Assembly: GCA_001803045.1 (NCBI GenBank)
Contig: MHAR01000064.1
Location: 658-64,657 of the forward strand
Direction: 5' to 3'
DNA from: Ignavibacteria bacterium RIFOXYB12_FULL_35_14
Lineage (GTDB): Bacteria > Bacteroidota > Ignavibacteria > Ignavibacteriales > Ignavibacteriaceae
Length of the DNA stretch: 64,000 nucleotides
Below, piece by piece: positions 1 to 8,598 of the stretch. The notes under the pieces were generated by a model. That model made no database searches and had not been told where the DNA came from. It worked only from the letters and a program-made list of their open reading frames with translations. The translations under genes were made by a program, and so were the position numbers. The first letter of the stretch is position 1, and the number at the start of each line of letters is the position of its first letter.

Positions 1-361
1 GTATTACTTCTGCTACTTCACCAAGCTTATCATTCTTTACTGCTTGCATCGAAGCAATCGGATCAATTGCAACAACAACAGTTTCTTCATTATCGTTTCT
101 ATAAACAATTACATTGCAAGGCAGCATCAGTCCAATTTGTTCTTCAGCTAGTAGAGATTTATAAGCAAACGGCGGATTGCAAGCACCAAGAATTTTGTAT
201 GGCTTGAATTCAACGTCCAATTTTTTCTTCAGTGTTTCTTTGACGTCAATTTCAGTTAGAACGCCGAATCCTTCTTTCTTTAGTTCTTCTGTTACTTTTT
301 CAATTGCTTCTTCGTAGCCGAGATTTACAACTTTTGAGAATCCATAATTTGTTTGTTCCAC
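1..361 (-). CDS. DUF302 domain protein, C-terminus beyond window edge
   Basis: Partial gene; the C-terminus lies beyond position 1. Translation from a GTG codon at 361-359 gives VEQTNYGFSKVVNLGYEEAI, then the DUF302 core with KETLKKKLDVEFKPYKILGA and a CNPP motif. A GGAG ribosome site lies 8 nt before the GTG. It is closely similar to the DUF302 protein at 28931-29320 and to the truncated remnant at 31802-31894. DUF302 proteins are small, have no established reaction, and often sit beside metal or stress genes. Its role here is unknown. It is the last visible gene of the minus-strand metal block. Confidence 0.85.
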   Translation of the reverse strand, partial: MEQTNYGFSKVVNLGYEEAIEKVTEELKKEGFGVLTEIDVKETLKKKLDVEFKPYKILGACNPPFAYKSLLAEEQIGLMLPCNVIVYRNDNEETVVVAIDPIASMQAVKNDKLGEVAEVI

Positions 362-444
362 TTGTATTACTCCTTTTTATTTTAATTTATAATCGTAAGG
401 TGACTTTTTATCTTCAAATTTGTTAAGATCTTATAATTGAACTT

Positions 445-2709
445 TTAATAAGTGAAAGTAATGCCTACCCCTCCGCCCATATCACTATCGTAATGTGTTG
501 AGAGTGAGAAATATTTTGTGGTAACATATCGAAAACCTACCATATACTCGGCATCCGAATTTACCATGAAATTAAACCGCAAGCGGCTGGTTATCGGAAT
601 ATCTTCTCTGCTAAATTGAAAGCGAAACTTACCATCTGTATCAATTCTTGTATCGGCAATTACCAACATCGGTAAAGTATATTGCACACCCACTACGAAT
701 GTTTTCCTATTGTTTTTGTTGCTTATTTGCCCGAGCCAATTATTTTCCTGAGAGTCTACTCTTTTGTAATGATAGTCGAAGCCAACATAGGGAAACCACC
801 ACTGCATTCGGCCAAGGTATCGCCCAAAATTAGCTTCAACTTCGTAACCGTGTCTGTCGTGATAACCCAAATGCCATAAGGTTTGCAGTTTCCAACGTGT
901 ATTGGTATACATGGCTTCACCATCACTTCCATTGCTTTCCAAACCTATGCGCACCATGGGGTGAAACTCACGGTCGTCAGCAAATAATTTTTGAAGTGCA
1001 TTTTTGGGATCTGGTAAATCAGGATTTGGTGGAGAATTTTCGTAACTGAAAACCCTGCCCATTCCTGACATCATGTGATAAAGAATATGGCAATGAAAAA
1101 ACCAATCTCCGCCTGGCTCTGAAGCAGCAAATTCTATTGTATCCCTCTCCATTGGCATAATGTCTATTATGTTTTTCATAGGGGCATATTCGCCTTGTCC
1201 GTTCAACACCCTAAAATCGTGTCCGTGCAGGTGCATTGGGTGCCGCATCATGCTATTATTTAAAAGAATAATTCTAAGGTTTTCCCCTTTTTTAATAAGA
1301 ATCTTATCGCTTTCTGAAAGCGTCTTATTGTCCATCGACCAAACATAGCGATTCATATTTCCCGTCAAATCAAATTTTAATTCTCTCCAGGGACCCTTTG
1401 GCAAAGTTGTTTTTTCCGGTGAACGCAACATGGTATAATTAAGCGTCACAATATCTGAATTATCATTTTCCATACCGGTCATGTTATGGGTGTTATGGTC
1501 CATCTGCATTACATTGTCATTCTCCTTCATATTATCATCGTTCTTCATTTCCGGCATGTTCTCCGTTGTCATAGTATCTTCAGGATTTTCGGGACCTGTT
1601 ATTTCAGGGTACATAACAATGTTCATGTCCATCTCCTGGTTCTGCATTTTCATTCCCTCCATTTCAATTATATTGCCGTTCATATCCATCATGTCGTTCA
1701 TCATCTCCATTCCGGCAAAATATTTCAGCTTTGGTAACTTTGTTGCCGGCACCTTTTCTCCACTTCCCAGCCATAACGAAGCTGATCCGGTACGGTCTTC
1801 TGGAGTTACGAGAAATTCATAACTTTTGTTTTCGGGAATTGTTACAACAACATCATAGGTTTCCGACACGGCTATAATTAACCTATCAACTTCTACCGGT
1901 TCCATATCATTGCCATCGCTGGCTACTACAGTTATTTTACCGCCCGAATAAGTAAGCCAAAAATAATCGGATGCGCCGCCGTTTGCTATACGCAGCCTTA
2001 CTTTGTCTCCCGCCTTAAATTGGGGCTGCTCATTTTGGTTTTTACCGTTTATCAAAAAATTATCGTAATATACATCGCTTACATCCATTGCATTCATCCG
2101 TTTCCATTCATTGGTGAGTTTTGTTCCCAAATTGCCGCTGAACAATGCCTCACCGTAACTTTGGGTAGTGCCCTTTTGAATTGCAAACCAATCGGTGGCG
2201 CTTTTTAAGCTGCGATGCACTTCTTCGGGGTTCATGTCAGTCCATTCACTTAATACAACAGGCAGTGTTGGGATGTCCCATTCATTTCTTTTATTCATTA
2301 TGAAAGCACCATACATGCCTATTTGTTCCTGCAACCGTGAATGACTATGGTACCAATGGGTACCGGACTGAACAATAGGAAATGTATACAAATGTGTAGT
2401 ATGGGGTTTGATTGGCATCTGAGTAAGATTAGGGACACCATCGTACCTGTTAGGCAGAAAGAGGCCATGCCAATGAAGGGATGTTTCTTCGTTTAGATTA
2501 TTGTGCACATATATTTCTGCCGTGTCACCCTGTGTAAATGTTAATGTAGGCATAGGAATGGTTCCATTGACTGCAATAGCCCGTTTTGCTTCTTCTCCGA
2601 ATGTTACGGTAGTATCAGCAATGTATAAATCGTACCGGACGGTTTTTTGTGCAAAGATTGTTGTGAAAGCGATAAGGAGAAGCGATAAAACGAAAGTTGT
2701 TTTTTTCAT
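445..2709 (-). CDS. Multicopper oxidase (CopA/PcoA-like) with Met-rich insert and C-terminal barrel-like domain
   Basis: Secreted multicopper oxidase, probably oxidising Cu(I) in the periplasm or at the outer membrane. The signal peptide is MKKTTFVLSLLLIAFTTIFA. Copper ligand motifs are HWHG and HWYHSHS near the N-terminus, and HPMHLHGHDF and HCHILYH near residue 540. Two Met/His-rich stretches (about residues 335-415) resemble the Met-rich segments of copper-resistance oxidases. The last 170 or so residues, rich in aromatic residues and ending VGITFTY, look like outer-membrane beta strands of the CopB type rather than a cupredoxin domain. An upstream in-frame ATG at 2736 would add nine residues; I prefer 2709 because the signal peptide starts there. 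A DUF3347 gene lies just upstream. Confidence 0.9.
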   Translation of the reverse strand: MKKTTFVLSLLLIAFTTIFAQKTVRYDLYIADTTVTFGEEAKRAIAVNGTIPMPTLTFTQGDTAEIYVHNNLNEETSLHWHGLFLPNRYDGVPNLTQMPIKPHTTHLYTFPIVQSGTHWYHSHSRLQEQIGMYGAFIMNKRNEWDIPTLPVVLSEWTDMNPEEVHRSLKSATDWFAIQKGTTQSYGEALFSGNLGTKLTNEWKRMNAMDVSDVYYDNFLINGKNQNEQPQFKAGDKVRLRIANGGASDYFWLTYSGGKITVVASDGNDMEPVEVDRLIIAVSETYDVVVTIPENKSYEFLVTPEDRTGSASLWLGSGEKVPATKLPKLKYFAGMEMMNDMMDMNGNIIEMEGMKMQNQEMDMNIVMYPEITGPENPEDTMTTENMPEMKNDDNMKENDNVMQMDHNTHNMTGMENDNSDIVTLNYTMLRSPEKTTLPKGPWRELKFDLTGNMNRYVWSMDNKTLSESDKILIKKGENLRIILLNNSMMRHPMHLHGHDFRVLNGQGEYAPMKNIIDIMPMERDTIEFAASEPGGDWFFHCHILYHMMSGMGRVFSYENSPPNPDLPDPKNALQKLFADDREFHPMVRIGLESNGSDGEAMYTNTRWKLQTLWHLGYHDRHGYEVEANFGRYLGRMQWWFPYVGFDYHYKRVDSQENNWLGQISNKNNRKTFVVGVQYTLPMLVIADTRIDTDGKFRFQFSREDIPITSRLRFNFMVNSDAEYMVGFRYVTTKYFSLSTHYDSDMGGGVGITFTY

Positions 2710-2746
2710 AAAAAATAATTCTTTGGATGTAACCATTATTTTAATA

Positions 2747-2776
2747 CCCCTTCTTCTGAAGGGGCTTGGGTGAAGG
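2747..2776. repeat. Palindromic repeat, CCCCTTC...GAAGGGG type
   Basis: CCCCTTC and GAAGGGG form a 7-bp stem around a 4-nt loop, followed by CTTGGGTGAAGG. The same type of unit (hairpin plus a GGGTGAG tail) occurs at 50430-50455 and 50522-50548. It sits in the leader between the DUF3347 gene and the oxidase, touching the region where a ribosome site for the upstream ATG would be, so it could also affect translation. Confidence 0.6.
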
Positions 2777-2785
2777 AAATATATT

Positions 2786-3292
2786 TTATTGTTTTGTTTT
2801 CAATGTTTCTTTTGTTGAACCGCATGTAGGCATTTTTTTAACCATATACGGGTTACTGATCTTAGACTTTTCGCTTATCCAATAAGCATCAGCCATTGGG
2901 CAATACTGATAATATAAATCAATGGTGTTCATTTCCATTGCCTTTACCATTTTGTAAAAGATTGAAGACAGATCGGCGAAATGTTCGCGCTGGTGTTTTA
3001 AATTAGCATTGCTTCCAATCTCCGTTGCATCGTTTATTAATACTTCGTAATACTGGTCCCAAATTTCGTGCTTATCGGCAGAAAGTTTTTGCATCGGCAT
3101 GCTTTGAAGGTCGGCGGAGAGAATTTTTGCATAAACGCTTACGCTGTCGGCGTTATCTTTTGTCAGCGCATTTTTTGCATTAAGATAATCGGTGATTACT
3201 TTTTGCAAATATTGGGCTGTGCTGTCTTGTGCAAAAGTTTTTTGTACTAAGCCAGTTACTATCAGGGCAACTATAAGAATTATTGTTTTCAT
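2786..3292 (-). CDS. DUF3347 domain secreted protein
   Basis: A 168-residue exported protein with signal peptide MKTIILIVALIVTGLVQKTF and an AQD cleavage region. The C-terminal motif YCPMADAYWISEKSKISNPY followed by MPTCGST is the signature of DUF3347, a family common in Bacteroidota and usually found with copper efflux or copper oxidase genes. The conserved Cys, Met and His residues suggest metal binding. No enzyme activity is known. It lies directly upstream of the multicopper oxidase and is probably cotranscribed with it. Confidence 0.82.
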   Translation of the reverse strand: MKTIILIVALIVTGLVQKTFAQDSTAQYLQKVITDYLNAKNALTKDNADSVSVYAKILSADLQSMPMQKLSADKHEIWDQYYEVLINDATEIGSNANLKHQREHFADLSSIFYKMVKAMEMNTIDLYYQYCPMADAYWISEKSKISNPYMVKKMPTCGSTKETLKTKQ

Positions 3293-3341
3293 TTTTTTAC
3301 TTTTGATTGTTCATTAATTACTTGTTACTGTATAACTTATG

Positions 3342-3444
3342 TTACGCATGGTGTCGTAATCTTAATCGTACTCTTAATCGAGTTAAAAATCGAGTCCCCA
3401 CAAAGGGGGGCAACTAAGAGCAAGATTAAGATTTTTCTGCGTAA
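3342..3444. mobile_element. Candidate MITE-like element with long imperfect terminal inverted repeats
   Basis: About 103 bp with terminal inverted repeats. The left end has TTACGCA, then ATCTTAATC and CTCTTA; the right end is the reverse complement, TAAGAG, GATTAAGAT, TGCGTAA. The centre holds a CCCC/GGGG hairpin and an ATCGAG direct repeat. It has no coding capacity and occupies the gap between the DUF2231 and DUF3347 genes. I could not identify a clear target-site duplication, so mobility is inferred from the repeat structure alone. Confidence 0.45.
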
Positions 3445-3508
3445 GGTGAATGTATAAATAATAAAATTTGCTTTAATCTCAACTAGAGTCACCGTTTTAC
3501 TTTACTTT

Positions 3509-4570
3509 TTAAAGAGATTCTACATTAATCATCTTAATACTTACGCTGCCAGTTCCGGAGAACTTCATTCCAACACTGCCTGGTTTTGGCTCATCGCTAT
3601 GTCCATGCACGATCATTTTATTATTTCCATAACCTCTGAAATGATCTCCATCGCTTACAACTTTTATTTCAAGCCAGCCATTACCTTTGAATTTATCTTT
3701 TTCAAAGACTTCTAATTCTCCGTTACTTTTTCTTGAAAGATAAATTTCTCCTTTCTTTAAGCCGAGGAAGTCATAGTTATTTTTATCTTTGAAGTGATGA
3801 ATCAATTCAAGTTCACCATTGAAATCATCTATGTTAATTTTTGCTGTAACCTGAACGCTTTTGATTTTATTATCATAAACAAATACTGCTTCTTTCTCCG
3901 GATGAAGCATTAAAGCAGATTCGTCCTGATCATACATTGGGCTAATTTCTTTGAGCGAACCCTCTATCCACTTGAATTTTTCTGATAGAATTTTATCAAT
4001 ACCTTCAGCAGCGATTAACTTCCAGGAACCATCTTTACTTACAGTAAAAGTCGAATCAGAAATTTGTTCTACCTCTAAAGCTTGTTCCGTCATATTTTCC
4101 GCTGTTAAAATATTACCGGTACCCAATCCATATCCATAGACTAAGTTCGCACCACGATCACCGGTATTATACAAAAAATAAATGCCAGTAAGCCCTATCA
4201 GAATAAGGGGAATTACAATAATTTTTGCGAATGGTATAGACTTAAATCCAAAAGCAAAACCTAAACGAACTATTGTATAAATGATGAAGAACCATAAAGT
4301 AACTTCAGCCCAATCAGCATGGTTGTTAACTGCTGTGATTACATTAGCAGGAATATCAAGCCCATCTGATGCGGCTCTTCCGGTTAGAAAGGCAACTCCT
4401 GCGGCTATAGTTCCTAGCAGGTATAATAAAAGCGCAGACTTTTCTAACCACGAGAATTTTTTAAATATCAATCCTGCAGTATCAAATAATACTGCAATGA
4501 TTAAAAGAACAATAGGGAAGTGAACAATCATTGGATGAATGTTCGGCGCCCAATCAGGTATTAATTGCAT
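3509..4570 (-). CDS. DUF2231 membrane protein with C-terminal beta-sandwich domain
   Basis: A 353-residue protein. The N-terminal part (about residues 1-155) is a four-helix membrane domain of the DUF2231 type, with conserved HPMIVHFPIVLL and NNHADWAE motifs. The C-terminal half (about 160-353) is soluble and beta-rich, resembling LamG/DUF1080-like sandwich domains, with motifs such as NGWLEIKVVSDGDHFRGY. An AGGAG site precedes the ATG. DUF2231 proteins often occur with cytochromes and copper genes, but their function is not established. The fusion to a sandwich domain suggests an extracytoplasmic binding partner. Confidence 0.78.
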   Translation of the reverse strand: MQLIPDWAPNIHPMIVHFPIVLLIIAVLFDTAGLIFKKFSWLEKSALLLYLLGTIAAGVAFLTGRAASDGLDIPANVITAVNNHADWAEVTLWFFIIYTIVRLGFAFGFKSIPFAKIIVIPLILIGLTGIYFLYNTGDRGANLVYGYGLGTGNILTAENMTEQALEVEQISDSTFTVSKDGSWKLIAAEGIDKILSEKFKWIEGSLKEISPMYDQDESALMLHPEKEAVFVYDNKIKSVQVTAKINIDDFNGELELIHHFKDKNNYDFLGLKKGEIYLSRKSNGELEVFEKDKFKGNGWLEIKVVSDGDHFRGYGNNKMIVHGHSDEPKPGSVGMKFSGTGSVSIKMINVESL

Positions 4571-4669
4571 AGTAACTCCTAATTAAATAATTATATAAAT
4601 TGTTTATAGTTCATAATTCATTCCCCCGCTTATTGCGATAGTATCTCCGCCAACTATGGTTAACGCATC

Positions 4670-4772
4670 TTACTTAACTACTTTTTCTTTTTTAAGGTCT
4701 TCTCCGCCGTGCGGAGAAACAACATTTGTAAAGAGCAGTAAAAGAAGAATGAACGCACTTAAGTTTTTTCAT
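4670..4772 (-). pseudogene. Frameshifted small secreted-protein ORF
   Basis: Reading from ATG at 4772 gives MKKLK and then leaves frame. If the A-tract after the start codon had one base fewer, the reading would be MKNLSAFILLLLLFTNVVSP followed by HGGEDLKKEKVVK and a stop at 4670. That is a classic signal peptide with a short charged tail. Either this is a decayed gene or the A-run is miscounted. The HGGE codons lie over a palindrome (TCCGC-ACG-GCGGA). It is located just downstream of the outer-membrane protein gene. Confidence 0.45.
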
Positions 4773-4782
4773 ATATGATAGA

Positions 4783-5673
4783 TCACTCACCAATACGCCA
4801 AGTTATGCCGGTGGAAGCTAACAAACCGGGAGCAAATTTAGTTAACCCAACTCCGCCGATAAGTGTGAGTGTTAGTTTTGAATTTAGCTGATGGTTAAGC
4901 CCAAGCGATAATTGCTGCGGCGCGGCATAACCGGATACAATTTCTGTGTAACCTTGATAGTAGAGCAGAAGAGATGAATTACCATCATTAAAATATTTTC
5001 CAAAACCAACTCCATAGGTAAAAGGATTATTGTAAGTAATTCCGCTTGGATCGCCGATGTTCAGGTATCCCAAATCTGCAATTGCAAGATAAGAATCAAA
5101 TCCTTTGCGCAGAGTTGCGGAAACGCCGTAATCAAATTTGCCGGTGCCGAAGTTTGTCATACCGCTTGCAGTAGGAAATTTAATTTGATAATTGACTGAT
5201 GACGTAAAGCTGCTTTCATAATCGGAATAGATTTGATAATTGCCAGTCATAAAAATATCGCCGAGTCCAACGCTTGAGTTCATAGAAGATGAAGAACCGA
5301 ACATATAAGGATTTGAATTGCTTCCATTACTGCCCATCATTCCGCCGGTGTTATTATCGGGTGAGTTACCTCTCATCATATTATTGCTGTTTGATGAGTT
5401 ACCACCAATCGGCAGCATCATTCCGCCGGACTGGCTGAGCGTATTGTTATTGCTAAAAATAATTGGTGCGGTAACATTCACACTAAAATATTCTGATTGA
5501 TAACGAACTCCACCGTAAAATGAAAGTAGCTTACTGTAGCTATTGTAATAATAATTTCCGCCTGTGTATTGAAGGCCGGTCGAAACCGACCAGCCCTCTT
5601 GAGCAAAAGTTACTCCGCTTAAAGAAATGACGGAAAAAATTAAAAGAAATATGCTTTTAATTTTCATTTGCAT
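4783..5673 (-). CDS. Outer-membrane beta-barrel protein, putative transporter-like
   Basis: A 296-residue exported protein with signal peptide IKSIFLLIFSVISLSGVTFA. It is rich in alternating Tyr, Gly and Ser strands and ends in TGITWRIGE, consistent with an outer-membrane barrel of the phenol-degradation 'MetA-pathway' or DUF3187-like type. A low-complexity Asn/Ser/Met/Gly insert covers about residues 80-135. It follows the Met-rich gene by 10 nt, so it is likely in the same operon. The specific cargo cannot be read from the sequence; metal or organic-ion passage is only a guess from context. Confidence 0.7.
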   Translation of the reverse strand: MQMKIKSIFLLIFSVISLSGVTFAQEGWSVSTGLQYTGGNYYYNSYSKLLSFYGGVRYQSEYFSVNVTAPIIFSNNNTLSQSGGMMLPIGGNSSNSNNMMRGNSPDNNTGGMMGSNGSNSNPYMFGSSSSMNSSVGLGDIFMTGNYQIYSDYESSFTSSVNYQIKFPTASGMTNFGTGKFDYGVSATLRKGFDSYLAIADLGYLNIGDPSGITYNNPFTYGVGFGKYFNDGNSSLLLYYQGYTEIVSGYAAPQQLSLGLNHQLNSKLTLTLIGGVGLTKFAPGLLASTGITWRIGE

Positions 5674-5683
5674 TTTATTATCA

Positions 5684-6166
5684 CTACTTCTTCATTGAGT
5701 TTGGAAGTTTTTGTATTCTGCCGAGCATATCGTCATAATCTTTCATTATAGTTTTCATGTTATCGGTCATGCCTTTCATGTGATCTTTCATTTCCTGGTT
5801 CTCCATCATCTTTTGATCGCCCATCATGGTATTCATTTGATCGAGCATGTTTTTCATGTTCTTCGACATATCGTCCATGTTTTGCATCATGCCGGTCATT
5901 TGAGAACCCAAATTCATGTGATCTTGCTGGTTCTGCATCATAGAAAGCATTTTACCGCTCTTATCCATGAGTTGATTCATTTGAGTCATCATGTTTTGCA
6001 TATCACCCATTTTAGCTCCCATATTTTGCATGTTCTGCATTTGAGAGCCGGTTCCCATATTTCCGCTTCCGCTGCCATGTTGATGTTGAGCAGAAACAGT
6101 AATGCTGAATATAAACATTACTGAAAGCATCATAGCTGCTTTAGCAAATGATTTGATCGTGTTCAT
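5684..6166 (-). CDS. Methionine-rich periplasmic protein, likely copper-binding
   Basis: A 160-residue secreted protein with signal peptide (start MNTIKSFAKAAMML, cleavage near VSAQ) followed by QHQHGSG and then more than 100 residues of Met/Gln/Asp repeats such as MQNMQNMGAKMGDMQNMM. It has no Cys. Such Met-rich helices bind Cu(I)/Ag(I) through thioether sulfur. The ribosome site AAAGGAG lies before the ATG. It may serve as a copper sponge or chaperone for the nearby efflux and oxidase genes. A similar but unrelated Met-rich protein is encoded at 28030-28578. Confidence 0.78.
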   Translation of the reverse strand: MNTIKSFAKAAMMLSVMFIFSITVSAQHQHGSGSGNMGTGSQMQNMQNMGAKMGDMQNMMTQMNQLMDKSGKMLSMMQNQQDHMNLGSQMTGMMQNMDDMSKNMKNMLDQMNTMMGDQKMMENQEMKDHMKGMTDNMKTIMKDYDDMLGRIQKLPNSMKK

Positions 6167-6256
6167 TGTGTTACTCCTTTTTGTTATTGATTGATTATTA
6201 ATTTCACCACTTGAGAAAATGGTGTGAGGGTAAAGATTACTCGTTCATATTCTCCT

Positions 6257-6547
6257 TTATATTTTTGATACATTTTTTTTTAATTCTCCATTATTATTTT
6301 CTTCTAATGAATAAACAAAAAATGCATGGTCTGGCACCTGCCCGCGAGTTCCAATTTTGTGAACAACAGTGCGGACATTCTCAACTAAATTATCTTCACA
6401 CGATAATTCAAACCGCGATATTTGGGAGAGTGGTTTGAAATATTCTGTAACTTCTATTTCTTGAACTCCTAGAGCTTGTAATTCCTCAACTAACCAATGG
6501 ACTCTAGTCGTGTTCACGTAAGCCGTTATCTTTTTCATTTCTTTCAT
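6257..6547 (-). CDS. P-II-like regulatory protein
   Basis: A small P-II fold protein of about 96 residues: MKKITAYVNTTRVHWLVEEL, then RFELSCEDNLVENVRTVVHK and GQVPDHAFFVYSLEE. It keeps the ferredoxin-like beta-alpha-beta pattern of GlnB/CutA-type proteins but has no recognisable uridylylation loop tyrosine. The gene overlaps the end of the YHS gene by about 40 nt, and the GGAG site lies inside that gene, so the two are translationally coupled. A TTG-initiated extension to 6556 is possible; ATG at 6547 or 6538 is more likely. A second P-II-like gene lies next to cusA (46867-47205). Confidence 0.72.
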   Translation of the reverse strand: MKEMKKITAYVNTTRVHWLVEELQALGVQEIEVTEYFKPLSQISRFELSCEDNLVENVRTVVHKIGTRGQVPDHAFFVYSLEENNNGELKKNVSKI

Positions 6548-6749
6548 TTTCTCCAAAATTTATTTCATTGCTTTCTTTTGATCTGTCTTTATTATTAAAA
6601 GTCGCCAAGTATTTTTCCGGTTCGCTAACAAATGTTTTTTTACAAGATGGCGCACAGAAATAATATGTCTCCCCATTGTAAAGCGTTTGTCCCGCGGCAT
6701 CTTCTTTGACAAAGACCATTCCGCATACCGGATCTTTTACAACTAACAT
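6504..6749 (-). CDS. YHS (TRASH-like) domain protein
   Basis: An 81-residue cytoplasmic protein: VKDPVCGMVF, then YYFCAPSCKKTFVSEPEKYL. This is the YHS metal-binding domain with Cys in CGM and CAPSC. The tail (about 52-81) is charged. Its start codon overlaps the stop of the ABC ATPase (TAATG), and a perfect GGAGG site lies in the end of the ATPase gene, showing tight coupling. YHS domains are thought to bind soft metals such as Cu. It may deliver or sense metal for the adjacent transporter. Confidence 0.85.
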   Translation of the reverse strand: MLVVKDPVCGMVFVKEDAAGQTLYNGETYYFCAPSCKKTFVSEPEKYLATFNNKDRSKESNEINFGENERNEKDNGLREHD

Positions 6750-7423
6750 TAGTCACCTCCGTATATTTTTCCATCTTTTAGAAAGATTTTTTTATCTGCA
6801 TACGATTGGTAAACTTTATTGTGAGTAACCAAAAGTATTGTTTTGCTTTCTTCAACAAGAAAGCCAAAAATATCCATGATATCTTCACTTGTCTTCGAAT
6901 CCAGATTACCGGTAGGTTCATCGGCAAGGATTATTAAAGGGTCGTTAATTAATGCGCGCGCTATTGCAACTCTTTGTTGTTCGCCGCCGCTTAGTTCGTT
7001 AATTAGTCTTTTCGATTTTTCTTTTAAGTGAACTTTATCCAAAGTAGCGTGAACAATTTCCTTTTTTTGTATTCTGGTCAGATCGCCAACAGCTAAAGGG
7101 ACCATAACATTTTCTTCAACTGTGAGATAGGGAATCAGATGAAATGTTTGAAAAACGAAACCTAAATACTCCCTGCGAAAATCGGATAAATTATTTTGAG
7201 GAAGAGCATAAATATTTAAATCATCAATCAGCACTTTCCCTTTTGAAGGGACAGAAAGACCGCCTAACATCGTCAGAAGCGTGCTTTTCCCGGAACCGGA
7301 TTCTCCCATAATAGTTATGAATTGACCTCTATCTATTTCCAACGAAATATTATTCACAGCGGTAACGATCTCTGTCCCGGATTTGTATTCTTTACTTACA
7401 TTTTCTATTTCTATTAAACTCAT
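6749..7423 (-). CDS. ABC transporter ATP-binding protein (LolD/MacB type)
   Basis: A 224-residue ATPase with Walker [11 protein letters not shown]-loop VFQTFHL, signature LSGGEQQR and Walker [14 protein letters not shown], plus the switch His in LVTHN. Size and motifs match the LolD/MacB/FtsE group, which energises FtsX-like permeases. The partner permease is encoded immediately upstream (7436-8596), and a DUF2318 protein lies before that. Such modules are often linked to iron or other metal handling, but the substrate cannot be deduced. Confidence 0.9.
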   Translation of the reverse strand: MSLIEIENVSKEYKSGTEIVTAVNNISLEIDRGQFITIMGESGSGKSTLLTMLGGLSVPSKGKVLIDDLNIYALPQNNLSDFRREYLGFVFQTFHLIPYLTVEENVMVPLAVGDLTRIQKKEIVHATLDKVHLKEKSKRLINELSGGEQQRVAIARALINDPLIILADEPTGNLDSKTSEDIMDIFGFLVEESKTILLVTHNKVYQSYADKKIFLKDGKIYGGD

Positions 7424-7435
7424 ATCTATGCCTCA

Positions 7436-8596
7436 TTAAATAAATCTAAATGCAACTGTTGGATCTAATCGTGATGCTTTTATAGCCGGGTAAATACATG
7501 CCGTTATTCCTACGAATAAAGAGAGTAATACTGCAATTGGAAGTGTTGTAAAATTATAAGTAAATGAAGATAGTCCATGCATGCTTAGGAAGGGTAAAAC
7601 TAATTTTGATGCGGATATACCCGCAAAAAACCCAAGTAAGCCGGCTGTTAAACTTGCAGCAATAACTTCTGTTAAAATGATTTGGAGAATGTGCGAATTT
7701 CTGTAACCAACCGATTTAAATATTCCAATTTCTTTGGTTCTCTCAGTTATAGAAGAGTTTACATTTGCGAATACAATTAAAAAGCTTGTAACTAACATTA
7801 CCAAAGAAATTCCAAGCGAGAACCGCTCAAAACTATGAACAGCCATCATTTTTGATTCAATGTTTTGCTTAATCGGTGTAACATTTGCCGTTGGTAAAAC
7901 AGATGAAGTTTGAGAAACAATATCTTCGATGGGGCAGTCGTAACACAATGCCGCAATTTCGATGAGACTAAGTTTTGAGAGTTTGCGAAAAAGGGTTTGA
8001 GCAGTAAAAATATCCATAAAGATAAGACCATCGTCTTGCGAGCCGGTGTTTGAAAGGATGCCGGAAACGACAAGCCGCTGCTCGTTAATTGAAACTGTAT
8101 CATTTAATTTGATACGCAAAGCTTCTGCGGTGTTTGAACCGACTAAAATATTGTTCGGGGGAAGTGGAGATTTCCCCTTGATTACCCACCACTTTTTAAG
8201 TTTTAGTTCATCCGAAAAACGGACTCCGGCAATTAGAACGTTTTTGCCCTTTAGGTTAACAGTCTCAAAAAGTTTAGGGGCAATGATGGATAAGTTCTTT
8301 CGGTTTTTTATCGTATTTATTTTTTGTAAATCATTATCTGAAAGCTGCGAGTTATTGAATGAAACTTCTCCCAGACTCAACCCTCCATAATTTATCATCA
8401 GTTGATCGGATTTAGGAGTTATGATAATGTTAGCTCCAAACTCATCCAAATTGATTGCAACACTTCTATTTATATTTTCGCTTACGGTAATAAGTGTTAC
8501 AACAGAAGTAACGGATAGAAATAATCCGATAATCAAAAAAATTGTTTTAGTTTTTCTTCGTCTAAGACTTTGAAATGCAATAGAATAGATTTTCAT
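7436..8596 (-). CDS. FtsX-like ABC permease
   Basis: A 386-residue permease with one N-terminal membrane helix (IFLIIGLFLSVTSVVTLITV), a periplasmic MacB-like core domain (about residues 40-260) and three C-terminal helices ending in a conserved ASRLDPTVAFRFI motif. This is the MacB/FtsX/LolC layout. The periplasmic domain contains a CYDC motif near residue 216, which could bind metal or form a disulfide. It is two bases from the DUF2318 stop codon and 12 bases from the ATPase start, so the three form one transport unit. Confidence 0.87.
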   Translation of the reverse strand: MKIYSIAFQSLRRRKTKTIFLIIGLFLSVTSVVTLITVSENINRSVAINLDEFGANIIITPKSDQLMINYGGLSLGEVSFNNSQLSDNDLQKINTIKNRKNLSIIAPKLFETVNLKGKNVLIAGVRFSDELKLKKWWVIKGKSPLPPNNILVGSNTAEALRIKLNDTVSINEQRLVVSGILSNTGSQDDGLIFMDIFTAQTLFRKLSKLSLIEIAALCYDCPIEDIVSQTSSVLPTANVTPIKQNIESKMMAVHSFERFSLGISLVMLVTSFLIVFANVNSSITERTKEIGIFKSVGYRNSHILQIILTEVIAASLTAGLLGFFAGISASKLVLPFLSMHGLSSFTYNFTTLPIAVLLSLFVGITACIYPAIKASRLDPTVAFRFI

Positions 8597-8598
8597 AG

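Noticed and set aside
1481-1822. Plus-strand ORF opposite the Met-rich part of the multicopper oxidase
   Set aside because: Antisense shadow of the Met-rich insert; no independent support.
5711-6124. Plus-strand ORF rich in His and Ile opposite the Met-rich gene
   Set aside because: It is the mirror of ATG-rich codons (CAT/ATC) of the minus gene at 5684-6166; no ribosome site or family match.
6890-6915. TTCGAATCC string resembling a tRNA T-loop
   Set aside because: It lies inside the ABC ATPase gene and no cloverleaf can be folded around it. No tRNA was found in the window.
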